A program made the translations under genes and the position numbers. Shown piece by piece: positions 1 through 6,452 of a DNA stretch of 44,197 nt (position 1 is the first letter of the stretch; every line of letters begins with the position of its first letter). This stretch comes from an uncultured Prevotella sp. (GTDB lineage: Bacteria > Bacteroidota > Bacteroidia > Bacteroidales > Bacteroidaceae), in assembly GCA_947169185.1 (NCBI GenBank), contig CAMVOS010000022.1:1-44197 (forward strand). Direction: 5' to 3'. The notes beneath the pieces were generated by a model that was given only the letters and a program-made list of their open reading frames with translations, had not been told where the DNA came from and did no database searches.

Positions 1-13
1 TCCTTTCATTATG

Positions 14-50
14 AACCCCTGTCTTAGAGATTTCTCTAGCAGGGGTTTTT
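14..50 (+). terminator. Rho-independent terminator of an upstream gene
   Basis: Perfect 8-bp outer stem AACCCCTG/CAGGGGTT, continued by an inner TAGAGA/TCTCTA stem and followed by a T-run. It most likely ends transcription of a gene lying left of the window. Confidence 0.75.
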
Positions 51-63
51 CTTTTGCCAATTA

Positions 64-95
64 TTTGCGAATATCAATAAAACTTCGTAACTTTG
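64..95 (+). promoter_or_regulatory. Bacteroidetes-type promoter of the pantothenate kinase gene
   Basis: A -33 TTTG (64-67) and a -7 TAACTTTG (88-95) are separated by 20 bp, matching the Bacteroidetes primary sigma consensus (TTTG, about 19-20 bp, TAnnTTTG). The box ends 26 bp before the ATG at 122, which also argues against the longer upstream reading frame as the true start. Confidence 0.75.
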
Positions 96-121
96 CACCA
101 TCAAATTTCAACAACAGGAAT

Positions 122-940
122 ATGGGAATCATTATTGGAATAGACGTTGGCATATCTACCACGAAGATTGTAGGACTGCGCGAAGGTCGCGTGCTCTCCC
201 CTATCCGCATTACGGCAGCCGACCAGGTCACTTCACTCTATGGTGCCTTCGGCAAGTATCTGCACGACAACAAGATCGAGCTGAAGGATGTCGAGCAGGT
301 CATGCTGACGGGTGTCGGTGCAGGTTTTGTTGACGAGCAGCTCTACGGCATTCCCACACAGAAGGTCGACGAGTTTGTGGCCGATGGTCTTGGTGCCCGT
401 TTCGAGAGTGGTCTGACTAAAGCCATCGTCGTCTCCATGGGTACTGGTACCAGCTTCGTACAGTGCGATGGCGACAACATCAAGCATATCGGAGGCATTG
501 GTATCGGTGGTGGCACGCTGCAGGGCCTCAGCCGCGTCATGCTGAACACGCGCGATCCCAAGCAGATTCAGAGCCTCGCCATGCAGGGCGACATCCACAA
601 CATCAATCTGCAGATTGGCGACATCTCTACCCATCCCCTACCCGGACTCCCTATGGATGCCACCGCCTCACTCTTCTCCAAGGCCCAGTACGACGCCCCC
701 AAGGAGGACCTGGCTTTGGGCATCATCGTTATGGTGCTGCAGACCATCGGCTCTGCAGCCATCCTGTCAGCCCTCAACTCAGGCATCAAGGACTTCGTGC
801 TCATTGGCAACCTCACCCTCCTACCCCAATGTAAGGAAATCTACCCCATGCTTGAGAAGCTCTATGGCGTCCACTTCCACATCCCCAAGCACGCCGAATT
901 CTGCACAGCCATCGGTGCTGCCCTGAATTATAAGCGGTAA
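122..940 (+). CDS. coaW: Type II pantothenate kinase (CoaW-like)
   Basis: Predicted cytosolic enzyme for the first step of coenzyme A synthesis, ATP-dependent phosphorylation of pantothenate. The 272-residue product opens with GIIIGIDVGISTTKIVGL, the ASKHA-fold phosphate-binding motif of type II (eukaryotic/staphylococcal-like) pantothenate kinases. It also has the internal Gly-rich VSMGTGTSFV and GIGIGGGTLQGLSR segments of that family. Length fits bacterial CoaW. The frame is open further upstream to position 11, but a terminator and promoter lie there, so the ATG at 122 is chosen. It appears monocistronic; the next genes are convergent. No CoaA- or CoaX-type motif is present. Family call is firm; exact substrate specificity is inferred. 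Confidence 0.85.
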   Translation: MGIIIGIDVGISTTKIVGLREGRVLSPIRITAADQVTSLYGAFGKYLHDNKIELKDVEQVMLTGVGAGFVDEQLYGIPTQKVDEFVADGLGARFESGLTKAIVVSMGTGTSFVQCDGDNIKHIGGIGIGGGTLQGLSRVMLNTRDPKQIQSLAMQGDIHNINLQIGDISTHPLPGLPMDATASLFSKAQYDAPKEDLALGIIVMVLQTIGSAAILSALNSGIKDFVLIGNLTLLPQCKEIYPMLEKLYGVHFHIPKHAEFCTAIGAALNYKR

Positions 941-963
941 ACCGCCAAGGCCTGTTTTTCACG

Positions 964-1074
964 TTAGAACGGTCCTCGGCCCATGCACGACGTAGTGGTC
1001 AGTGCCGTCAGGAAGGCTGTGAGTGCGGCTACTACCATCTTCACCGCAATCTCAATCAGACGAGTCTTCTTCAT
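964..1074 (-). CDS. Smalltalk-type small membrane/lipoprotein-like peptide
   Basis: A 36-residue ORF beginning MKKTRLIEIAVKMVVAAL and ending near LTALTTTSCMGRG. It lies 10 nt downstream of the HU-HIG gene on the same strand. The single hydrophobic segment (about residues 8-25) and the TTTSC near the end match the tiny Bacteroidetes proteins called 'smalltalk', which I recall as being found next to HU-type genes; the TSC resembles a lipobox, but only six residues follow the Cys. Function is unknown in the family. It is too short for ordinary gene callers and was found by reading the DNA. Confidence rests on size, position and the characteristic ending, not on a search. Confidence 0.7.
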   Translation of the reverse strand: MKKTRLIEIAVKMVVAALTAFLTALTTTSCMGRGPF

Positions 1075-1084
1075 ACGCCATCAA

Positions 1085-1747
1085 TTACATTCCGCCTTCC
1101 TCGCCACCGGTAGTGCCTCCGGTGTTACCGCCCGTGTTGCCACCTTCGTTGCCTCCGGTGTTACCGCCTTCGTTACCGCTACCGCCCTGGTTTTGGCTGC
1201 CACTCTCAGGTGCGCTGGCCCCGTTCGGGTTACGGAAGTCCTCGAGGGTTATCAGCGTCTGAATGCTGACCTGCTTACCATCGACGGTGCGCTTCTCGAC
1301 GTCCACGATGTTCTGCGACTCGGGAGCCACGTTGCGGGTCAGGAACTGCTTCGAGGTCAGGTTGTCCATCTCGCTCGAGTCAGGGGTGAAACGCAGGCGG
1401 ATGCCCTTGATGATCGAGGTCGGGTTGAACGTCTTGTCCAGCATCTGGGCCTCAGTAGCACCGCCCTTCTCGTTCAGCACCGAGGGGTAGAAGATGCCCA
1501 GTCCGTCCAGCTTCACGCCCACGCCCTGTGCCACCAGCTCGGGAACGCACTCCGACAGCTTGATCAGCACCGCCATGATGGCGTCGCGACCCACCATACA
1601 GTTGTGGTCCTTCAGGTGCTGGGCCAGTCCGCGCGTCGACAGCGTCTTCTGGCGGTCTACCTCAGCGTAATACTTTCCACCCGAAGAGAGTCGGGTACTC
1701 TTGTTCTTGCGATAGTTAATCGCCATTGAAATCTTGTTTACTGCCAT
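1085..1747 (-). CDS. HU-family DNA-binding protein with Gly-rich tail (HU-HIG type)
   Basis: A 220-residue protein with an N-terminal IHF/HU-like fold (about residues 8-125). It carries motifs seen in Bacteroidetes HU-HIG proteins: INYRKNKSTR at the start, KYYAEVDRQKTLSTRGLAQHL, then GVKLDGLGIFYPSV and ATEAQMLD. The last ~40 residues are low-complexity Gly/Asn/Glu/Thr repeats (GGNTGGNEGG), fitting the 'HU fused to wHTH, Ig or glycine-rich motif' family. Probable role is nucleoid or site-specific DNA binding; the target is unknown. A second Met at residue 8 begins the conserved block and is an alternative start. It is co-transcribed with the smalltalk gene. The usual Bacteroidales partners of such pairs (amidase, DUF4248, VirE/DUF3987 genes) are absent here, so this may be a reduced module. 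Confidence 0.8.
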   Translation of the reverse strand: MAVNKISMAINYRKNKSTRLSSGGKYYAEVDRQKTLSTRGLAQHLKDHNCMVGRDAIMAVLIKLSECVPELVAQGVGVKLDGLGIFYPSVLNEKGGATEAQMLDKTFNPTSIIKGIRLRFTPDSSEMDNLTSKQFLTRNVAPESQNIVDVEKRTVDGKQVSIQTLITLEDFRNPNGASAPESGSQNQGGSGNEGGNTGGNEGGNTGGNTGGTTGGEEGGM

Positions 1748-1829
1748 AATTTTAAGTTTTTAGTTAGTTAGTTTTAGTTTAGTTTTTGTGCTCTCTCGAT
1801 ACCTGCGCGCTTGGTTCTCAATTGCACTG

Positions 1830-1861
1830 CAAAGGTACACAATTTATCGCTTCGCTCCAAA
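1830..1861 (-). promoter_or_regulatory. Promoter of the HU-HIG/smalltalk operon
   Basis: On the minus strand, -7 TACCTTTG (1830-1837) and -33 TTTG (1858-1861) are 20 bp apart. The predicted leader is about 80 nt long and A/T-rich, with TTAG/CTAA-type repeats just before the start codon. Confidence 0.7.
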
Positions 1862-1922
1862 TTTAGTGCCCAAAATCCGCCTTTTTCGACCCCTATTTTT
1901 CGCCCTAATTTTGCACAAAAAT

Positions 1923-1952
1923 GCTCCGTGTAACTCCGTGTCTCTGTGTGAG
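1923..1952. repeat. CTCCGTGT-type micro-repeat tract
   Basis: Near-tandem variants CTCCGTGTAA, CTCCGTGTCT and CTGTGTGAG, with another CTGTGTGAG about 20 bp on. This degenerate short tandem is of the same kind as the tracts found at gene junctions further right. It lies in the non-coding region between the HU promoter and the inverted-repeat element. Confidence 0.5.
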
Positions 1953-2008
1953 AATAAAGCAGCTTCTGTGTGAGCCCTCCCCTCACGCGCTCCGTGCAGA
2001 AGGGCCAC

Positions 2009-2063
2009 GAGGTCCGAGCTCGTGGGCTTCGAGCTCCGAGCAGACGCCTTAAGAGGTCCGAGC
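2009..2063. repeat. GAGGTCCGAGC direct repeats in GC-rich non-coding DNA
   Basis: GAGGTCCGAGC occurs at 2009-2019 and 2053-2063, with the variant GAGCTCCGAGC between them at 2031-2041. A small CACGAG/CTCGTG hairpin spans 2007-2023. The overlapping open frames do not look like protein. The whole 1748-2484 gap therefore holds a promoter, repeats and inverted repeats but no convincing gene. Confidence 0.45.
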
Positions 2064-2090
2064 ATGACAGGCTCACGAGGCCAAAGGGGA

Positions 2091-2294
2091 CACCAAAATG
2101 GTACTTTGGTACTTGGTACTTTGGTACTTTTTGGTGTTTTTTAAATGCACAGACGGATAGAATAGTTATATATAATATAAATATTATATATAACTATTAA
2201 ATAATTTAACATTTATCACTCACTTATCTTCTGTCTTCCCTTGAACCAATAATTTTCGGCAAAAAGTACCAAAGTACCGCGTACCAAAGTACCG
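2091..2294. repeat. 38-bp imperfect inverted repeat made of GGTACTT units
   Basis: The left arm (2099-2136) is a double TGGTACTTTGGTACT followed by TTTTGG. The right arm (2257-2294) is its reverse complement with 33 of 38 positions matching; the arms are 120 bp apart. The left arm also has a local hairpin, CACCAAAA (2091-2098) with TTTTGGTG (2129-2136). An AT-rich perfect palindrome sits between the arms. The layout resembles paired protein-binding arrays around a melting or cruciform core, but function is unknown. Confidence 0.85.
2161..2198. repeat. Perfect 18+18 bp AT-rich palindrome
   Basis: AATAGTTATATATAATAT, a 2-nt centre (AA), then its exact reverse complement. It lies between the two arms of the 38-bp inverted repeat and could extrude as a cruciform. 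It lacks the GC stem and T-run of a terminator. Confidence 0.9.
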
Positions 2295-2320
2295 AATATT
2301 TCATTTTACCTCTCAAAAAT

Positions 2321-2351
2321 TTTGTACTTTCATTTTTATTTCTTACTTTTG
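2321..2351 (+). promoter_or_regulatory. Rightward promoter next to the inverted-repeat element
   Basis: -33 TTTG (2321-2324) and -7 TACTTTTG (2344-2351) with 19 bp between them fit the consensus well. It lies immediately right of the repeat array and faces away from the HU promoter. The only ORF before the next promoter is a 25-codon one, so it may be the surviving promoter of a lost gene or may feed the Wzi gene. Confidence 0.55.
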
Positions 2352-2382
2352 CAAATAGATTATTGCAATATAAGCTAAAACA

Positions 2383-2460
2383 ATGGAACGCGACATAAAA
2401 TTACTCCGTCTCGGCAAAAAAAGAAACGAGTTTCTTTGTTTTACGCTCAACTTTTCGTAA
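2383..2460 (+). CDS. Possible 25-residue ORF, perhaps a gene remnant
   Basis: ATG begins about 30 nt downstream of a good promoter. The ORF reads MERDIKLLRLGKKRNEF and ends in a TAA that is itself part of the -7 box of the Wzi gene. I do not recognise it. It could be the truncated start of the gene that normally lies divergent from HU/smalltalk modules, or chance coding. Confidence 0.2.
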   Translation: MERDIKLLRLGKKRNEFLCFTLNFS

Positions 2461-2465
2461 CTTTG
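2435..2465 (+). promoter_or_regulatory. Promoter of the Wzi-like/lipoprotein/arabinofuranosidase gene group
   Basis: -33 TTTG (2435-2438) and -7 TAACTTTG (2458-2465), 19 bp apart, about 20 bp before the start codon. Confidence 0.75.
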
Positions 2466-2484
2466 CAAACAAATAATAATAGAC

Positions 2485-3975
2485 ATGAGACGACATTTAT
2501 GCATATCATTCATTCTATGTAGTTTAGCCATGAGCTATGCAGAGGCTCAGACACAGGTGGACTACGACCTGACGACGGAGGCAGCTGTGGGCTCTGGCGA
2601 CTTTACGGCCTACCAATTGGCCACTAATCGCCATCATGTGCTGGCAACACGTCCGAATACGGCCTATCTGCGTGGTGCTGTCAATGCAGAACACCAGCTG
2701 GCTGAGGACTGGAAGCTGACGGGAGCTGTCGATGTAGTAGCCTCCGTACATGCCGACCACAAGGCATACTTGCAACAGTGCTTCGTGAACCTGAGTTGGA
2801 GGAACTTCTTCTTGGAGGCTGGCGCCCGTGAGTTACAGCCCGTGCTGCGCGACCCACTGTTGTCGAGCGGAGCCGTTGCCAAAGGCAATAATGCCAAGCC
2901 CGTACCCCAGGTGCATGTAGGCACCAACGGGTTCTGGACGGTTCCCTATACCAAGGGGTGGCTGCAGATCAATGCCGACTTTGGCTATGGCAAACTGATG
3001 GACAGCGACTATCGTGAAAAGCAGTTCTATCGTGAAGGCAGCGGCAACATCCGCTATGCCACAGGCGCGATGTACCACCAGAAACACCTCTACTTCCGCA
3101 CCAATCCTGAGAAGGCCATCTTCATAACGGCTGGCATTGAGCATGTGGCGCTGTTTGGAGGTACAGGATACTCGACGGAAACGGGCGTCATGGAGGTGAA
3201 AAAGAAACCCACCAACCTGAAAGCATTCTGGAAGGCGATATTGCCTACAGGCGACAAGAACTACTATGAAAACGAAGCATTGGAAGACTGGGTATATGGT
3301 AATCATCTGGGGTCGATGACCATTCAGCTGGGCTGGAACATCAACAAAGACCATCAGGTGCAGGCCTACGTCGACGACATCTTCGAAGACGGATCGGGCA
3401 TGCGCAAAGGCAACGGCTGGGATGGCCTGTGGGGCATCGAATACAAGAACAAGGCTGAGGGTCGCCAGTATGTTCGTGGCGCTGTCGTGGAATATCTGCA
3501 GACCACCAACCAGTCTGGACCCTTGCACTGGGACAGCGGTGACTACCCGGAACCCATTCGCAGTCAGATTACCGAACTCGTGACGGGCAATGACAACTAC
3601 TACAACCACATGCTATATGGGGCCTACGACCACTATGGTATGGCGCAAGGCAATGCACTGCTCGCCTCACCAATCTATAATAAAGACGGCTTTGCAGAAT
3701 TTCGCGACAACCGTGTCAAGGCTTGGCACGTAGGCGTCAACGGTGAGATTACCGACCACTTGTCGTACCTCGTCAAAGGCTCGTATCGTGAGGGTTGGGG
3801 CACATACGCCATTCCATTGTCTGAGAAGCACCACTCATTCGACGCCATGCTACAGGGTATCTACGTCACGGGCCCCTGGCAATTTTCTGCCGCCTATGCT
3901 TTCGACAAGGGCAATATCTACGGCGACTGCAACACGTTTAACATTAAAATCGGTTATCATGGCAAAATACTTTAA
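2485..3975 (+). CDS. Capsule assembly Wzi-family outer-membrane beta-barrel protein
   Basis: A 496-residue secreted protein with a cleavable signal peptide (hydrophobic ISFILCSLAMSYAEA, likely cut before QTQ). The mature part is an alternation of short amphipathic strands typical of an outer-membrane beta-barrel, ending in ..FNIKIGYHGKIL. The pattern of an N-terminal ATNRH..L, central GNHLGS and NYYNHMLYGAYDHYGMAQGN resembles the 'capsule assembly Wzi family' proteins of Bacteroidales, which in enterobacteria anchor surface polysaccharide. Its role here, next to arabinan enzymes, is unknown. The next gene starts inside its last 17 nt, so the two are translationally linked. Family call moderate; function inferred. 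Confidence 0.65.
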   Translation: MRRHLCISFILCSLAMSYAEAQTQVDYDLTTEAAVGSGDFTAYQLATNRHHVLATRPNTAYLRGAVNAEHQLAEDWKLTGAVDVVASVHADHKAYLQQCFVNLSWRNFFLEAGARELQPVLRDPLLSSGAVAKGNNAKPVPQVHVGTNGFWTVPYTKGWLQINADFGYGKLMDSDYREKQFYREGSGNIRYATGAMYHQKHLYFRTNPEKAIFITAGIEHVALFGGTGYSTETGVMEVKKKPTNLKAFWKAILPTGDKNYYENEALEDWVYGNHLGSMTIQLGWNINKDHQVQAYVDDIFEDGSGMRKGNGWDGLWGIEYKNKAEGRQYVRGAVVEYLQTTNQSGPLHWDSGDYPEPIRSQITELVTGNDNYYNHMLYGAYDHYGMAQGNALLASPIYNKDGFAEFRDNRVKAWHVGVNGEITDHLSYLVKGSYREGWGTYAIPLSEKHHSFDAMLQGIYVTGPWQFSAAYAFDKGNIYGDCNTFNIKIGYHGKIL

Positions 3976-4342
3976 GAGCATACTCCTTCTAGCATCATCC
4001 ATCTTACTTCTTACATCCTGTCAGGAGGGTGGTGACGCTGGCGACCTGTTCGGACAGTGGCGCATGGACAACTCAGACACGAAATACATCAGTTTTTCAG
4101 GGTCTATCGTATGGATAAAAGATTTGAATATGGGTGATATCTACGGCAATTTCCAACACCAGGGCGACAGTCTCTTCATGCAGTATTACTCGAAAAAGGG
4201 GGAAAAGAACGATACCGTCATCGTCGAAGATTCGTTCGGTTTCAAGCCTATCAACAACGTCCGAATGAGAATAGTGACGCTGGAGAAAGACAAACTGGTG
4301 TTGGATAAAAACGGACAAACATGGAGTTTCTATAAATACTGA
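3959..4342 (+). CDS. Small lipocalin-like lipoprotein
   Basis: 127 residues with a lipoprotein signal: a basic start MAKYFKS, a hydrophobic core, and lipobox LLTSC with Cys at about residue 19. The mature ~108 residues contain GQWRMDN, GNFQHQGDSLFMQYY and a C-terminal RIVTLEKDKLVLDKNGQTWSFYKY. The 'LVL...G....F.K' ending is typical of Bacteroidetes lipocalin-like domain proteins (lipocalin-4/5 type). The chosen ATG overlaps the Wzi gene by 17 nt; a longer frame upstream would be antisense-like and lacks a signal peptide. Likely anchored in a membrane facing the periplasm or surface; ligand unknown. Confidence 0.65.
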   Translation: MAKYFKSILLLASSILLLTSCQEGGDAGDLFGQWRMDNSDTKYISFSGSIVWIKDLNMGDIYGNFQHQGDSLFMQYYSKKGEKNDTVIVEDSFGFKPINNVRMRIVTLEKDKLVLDKNGQTWSFYKY

Positions 4343-4399
4343 GTATCTTAGCAGCATTAATAAACAAGCGAACAAAAACAACACAGAAAAATAAAGCAA

Positions 4400-6430
4400 A
4401 TGAAGAAAAGGTTATTATCACTGGCAGTCGTCATGGGAGCAGCATTAGCGGCTATGGGACAGTTGACAATGGACGTGAACACGAAGAAGTTGGGTGCGCC
4501 CATCCAGTCGACCATGTATGGTATTTTTTTCGAGGACATCAACTATGCCGCTGATGGTGGCCTGTATGGCGAACTGGTAAAGAACCGCTCGTTCGAGTTT
4601 CCACAGCATCTGATGGGCTGGCAAGCCTTTGGCTGTGTGGACGTGAAGGACGACGGACCATTCCAGCGTTGTCCGCACTACGTAGAGCTGAGTGACCCAG
4701 GACATCGCGACCGTCGTACCGGTTTGACTAACGAAGGCTACTTCGGCATTGGCGTGAAGAAGGGCGAACAATACCGCTTCACGGTATGGGCTAAGGCGCC
4801 TAAGAATAAGGCCAACATCCGCATTCAGCTCATCGAAGAAAACGCCATGAGCGAGCGTCAGGAGATAGCCGAGCAGAGGCTGGAAATCAACTCGACGCGC
4901 TGGGAGAAATATACCGTCATGCTGACACCCAAGAAGACGCTGAAGCACGCCAAGCTGCGCATATACCTGCACGGTCCGAACAGCGTTTGTCTGGAGCACA
5001 TCTCGCTATTCCCTGTCAACACATACAAGAACCGCACGAATGGCATGCGCCAAGACTTGGCACAAGCATTGGAAGACCTGCACCCAGGCATCTTCCGTTT
5101 CCCTGGCGGATGTATCGTAGAGGGTAGCTCGCTGGACGAGCGCTACCAGTGGAAGAACAGCGTGGGACCCGTAGAGAACCGTCCGCTGAACCATAACCGC
5201 TGGGAGTACACCTTCGACCACCGCTACTTCCCTGACTACTACCAGTCGTACGGCCTGGGATTCTTTGAGTTCTTCCAGCTGGCTGAAGATATCGGTGCAG
5301 AACCGCTGCCCGTCATCTCGTGCGGACTGAGCTGTCAGTTCCAGAACCCCGACCCCACCAAGCCTGGCGTACACGCAGCACTCGACGATCTCGGTCCATA
5401 CATTCAGGATGCGCTGGATCTGGTGGAGTTTGCCAATGGCGACGTCAACACCAAATGGGGTAAGGTACGTGCCGATATGGGACACCCCGAACCCTTCAAC
5501 CTGAAATATCTGGGCGTGGGCAACGAACAGTGGGACTACGACGAGAAGCATGGCGGCTACGGACCCGTGTTCACCTCACGACTGAAGAAATTCAGCGATG
5601 CCCTGCGTGCCAAGTATCCACAGCTGAAACTCATCGGCACTACAGGACCGAACTCGGAAGGCTGGGACTTCGACCTGCTGCAGCCACGTATGAAGGAGCT
5701 GAAGGTGGACCTCTATGACGAGCACTACTACCGTAACGAGCAGTGGTTCCTGACCCACGGACTGCGCTACGACTCGTACGACCGCAAGGGTCCGAAGGTG
5801 TTTGCTGGCGAATATGCCTGTCACGGCAAGGGCAAGAAGTGGAACCACTACGAGGCCGCTATCCTCGAGGCTGCCCACATGACGGGTTTTGAGCGTAATG
5901 CCGACATTGTACACATGACCACCCCTGCCCCACTCTTCGCACATGTTGATGGCTGGCAGTGGCGTCCTGACCAGATATGGTACGACCAGACACAGATGTT
6001 CAAGACTGTCAGCTACTACGTGCAGCAGATGTATGCCACCAACAAGGGCACTAACGTGCTACAGCTAACCACCCCCAAGCAGAATGGCAAGAAGACCATT
6101 GGCGTACCCGTTGCCAACCAGGAGGGACAGAACGGTTTGTTTGCCTCTGCCGCATTCGACAAGAATGCCAACGAGGTCATTGTCAAAGTGGTGAACACAT
6201 CAAAGGCCGAACAGCCCATCACACTGAACCTGAAGGACTTGAGCGGTGCAACGACTGCTCATACCCTGACACTGACGCACAAGGGCATGGATGACGAGAA
6301 CAGCATCCAGCGTCCAGAGCTGATTACCCCCAAGAAGGGGAGCATAGCCATAGAGGTCGCCAAGAAACAGTCGGTCATCAACGACCAGCTGCCAGCGATG
6401 ACATTCCGCATCTATCGCATCAAGAAATAA
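4400..6430 (+). CDS. Secreted alpha-L-arabinofuranosidase, GH51
   Basis: A 676-residue enzyme predicted to remove arabinofuranose side chains from arabinan or arabinoxylan. It has a signal peptide ending near ALAAMGQ. A carbohydrate-binding-like beta-sandwich precedes the (beta/alpha)8 domain, and a C-terminal beta-domain follows (about 575-676). GH51 hallmarks are visible: MYGIFFEDINYAADGGLYGELVKNRSFE near the start, FRFPGGCIVEG, the acid/base Glu376 in GVGNEQWD, and the nucleophile Glu471 in FAGEYACH. Length fits secreted Bacteroidetes GH51 enzymes. It lies 57 nt after the lipoprotein gene and 22 nt before a GH43 gene, so all are probably in one operon. Confidence 0.92.
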   Translation: MKKRLLSLAVVMGAALAAMGQLTMDVNTKKLGAPIQSTMYGIFFEDINYAADGGLYGELVKNRSFEFPQHLMGWQAFGCVDVKDDGPFQRCPHYVELSDPGHRDRRTGLTNEGYFGIGVKKGEQYRFTVWAKAPKNKANIRIQLIEENAMSERQEIAEQRLEINSTRWEKYTVMLTPKKTLKHAKLRIYLHGPNSVCLEHISLFPVNTYKNRTNGMRQDLAQALEDLHPGIFRFPGGCIVEGSSLDERYQWKNSVGPVENRPLNHNRWEYTFDHRYFPDYYQSYGLGFFEFFQLAEDIGAEPLPVISCGLSCQFQNPDPTKPGVHAALDDLGPYIQDALDLVEFANGDVNTKWGKVRADMGHPEPFNLKYLGVGNEQWDYDEKHGGYGPVFTSRLKKFSDALRAKYPQLKLIGTTGPNSEGWDFDLLQPRMKELKVDLYDEHYYRNEQWFLTHGLRYDSYDRKGPKVFAGEYACHGKGKKWNHYEAAILEAAHMTGFERNADIVHMTTPAPLFAHVDGWQWRPDQIWYDQTQMFKTVSYYVQQMYATNKGTNVLQLTTPKQNGKKTIGVPVANQEGQNGLFASAAFDKNANEVIVKVVNTSKAEQPITLNLKDLSGATTAHTLTLTHKGMDDENSIQRPELITPKKGSIAIEVAKKQSVINDQLPAMTFRIYRIKK

Positions 6431-6452
6431 AAAAAACTAAGAGTTAAGAACT

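Noticed and set aside
983..1729. Long rightward open frame over the HU gene
   Set aside because: Antisense shadow of the HU-HIG/smalltalk genes; repetitive Val/Ala/Thr composition mirrors the Gly-rich tail, and no promoter faces it.
1774..2076. Leftward 100-codon frame in the HU upstream region
   Set aside because: Composition (Arg/Cys/Ser-rich) and the micro-repeat content are not protein-like; it overlaps the HU promoter.
2161..2198. Rho-independent terminator
   Set aside because: The palindrome is almost pure A/T with no GC stem, and is flanked by inverted arrays and promoters.
2833..3609. 258-codon leftward frame opposite the Wzi-like gene
   Set aside because: Antisense shadow with Val/Ala/His-rich composition and no promoter.
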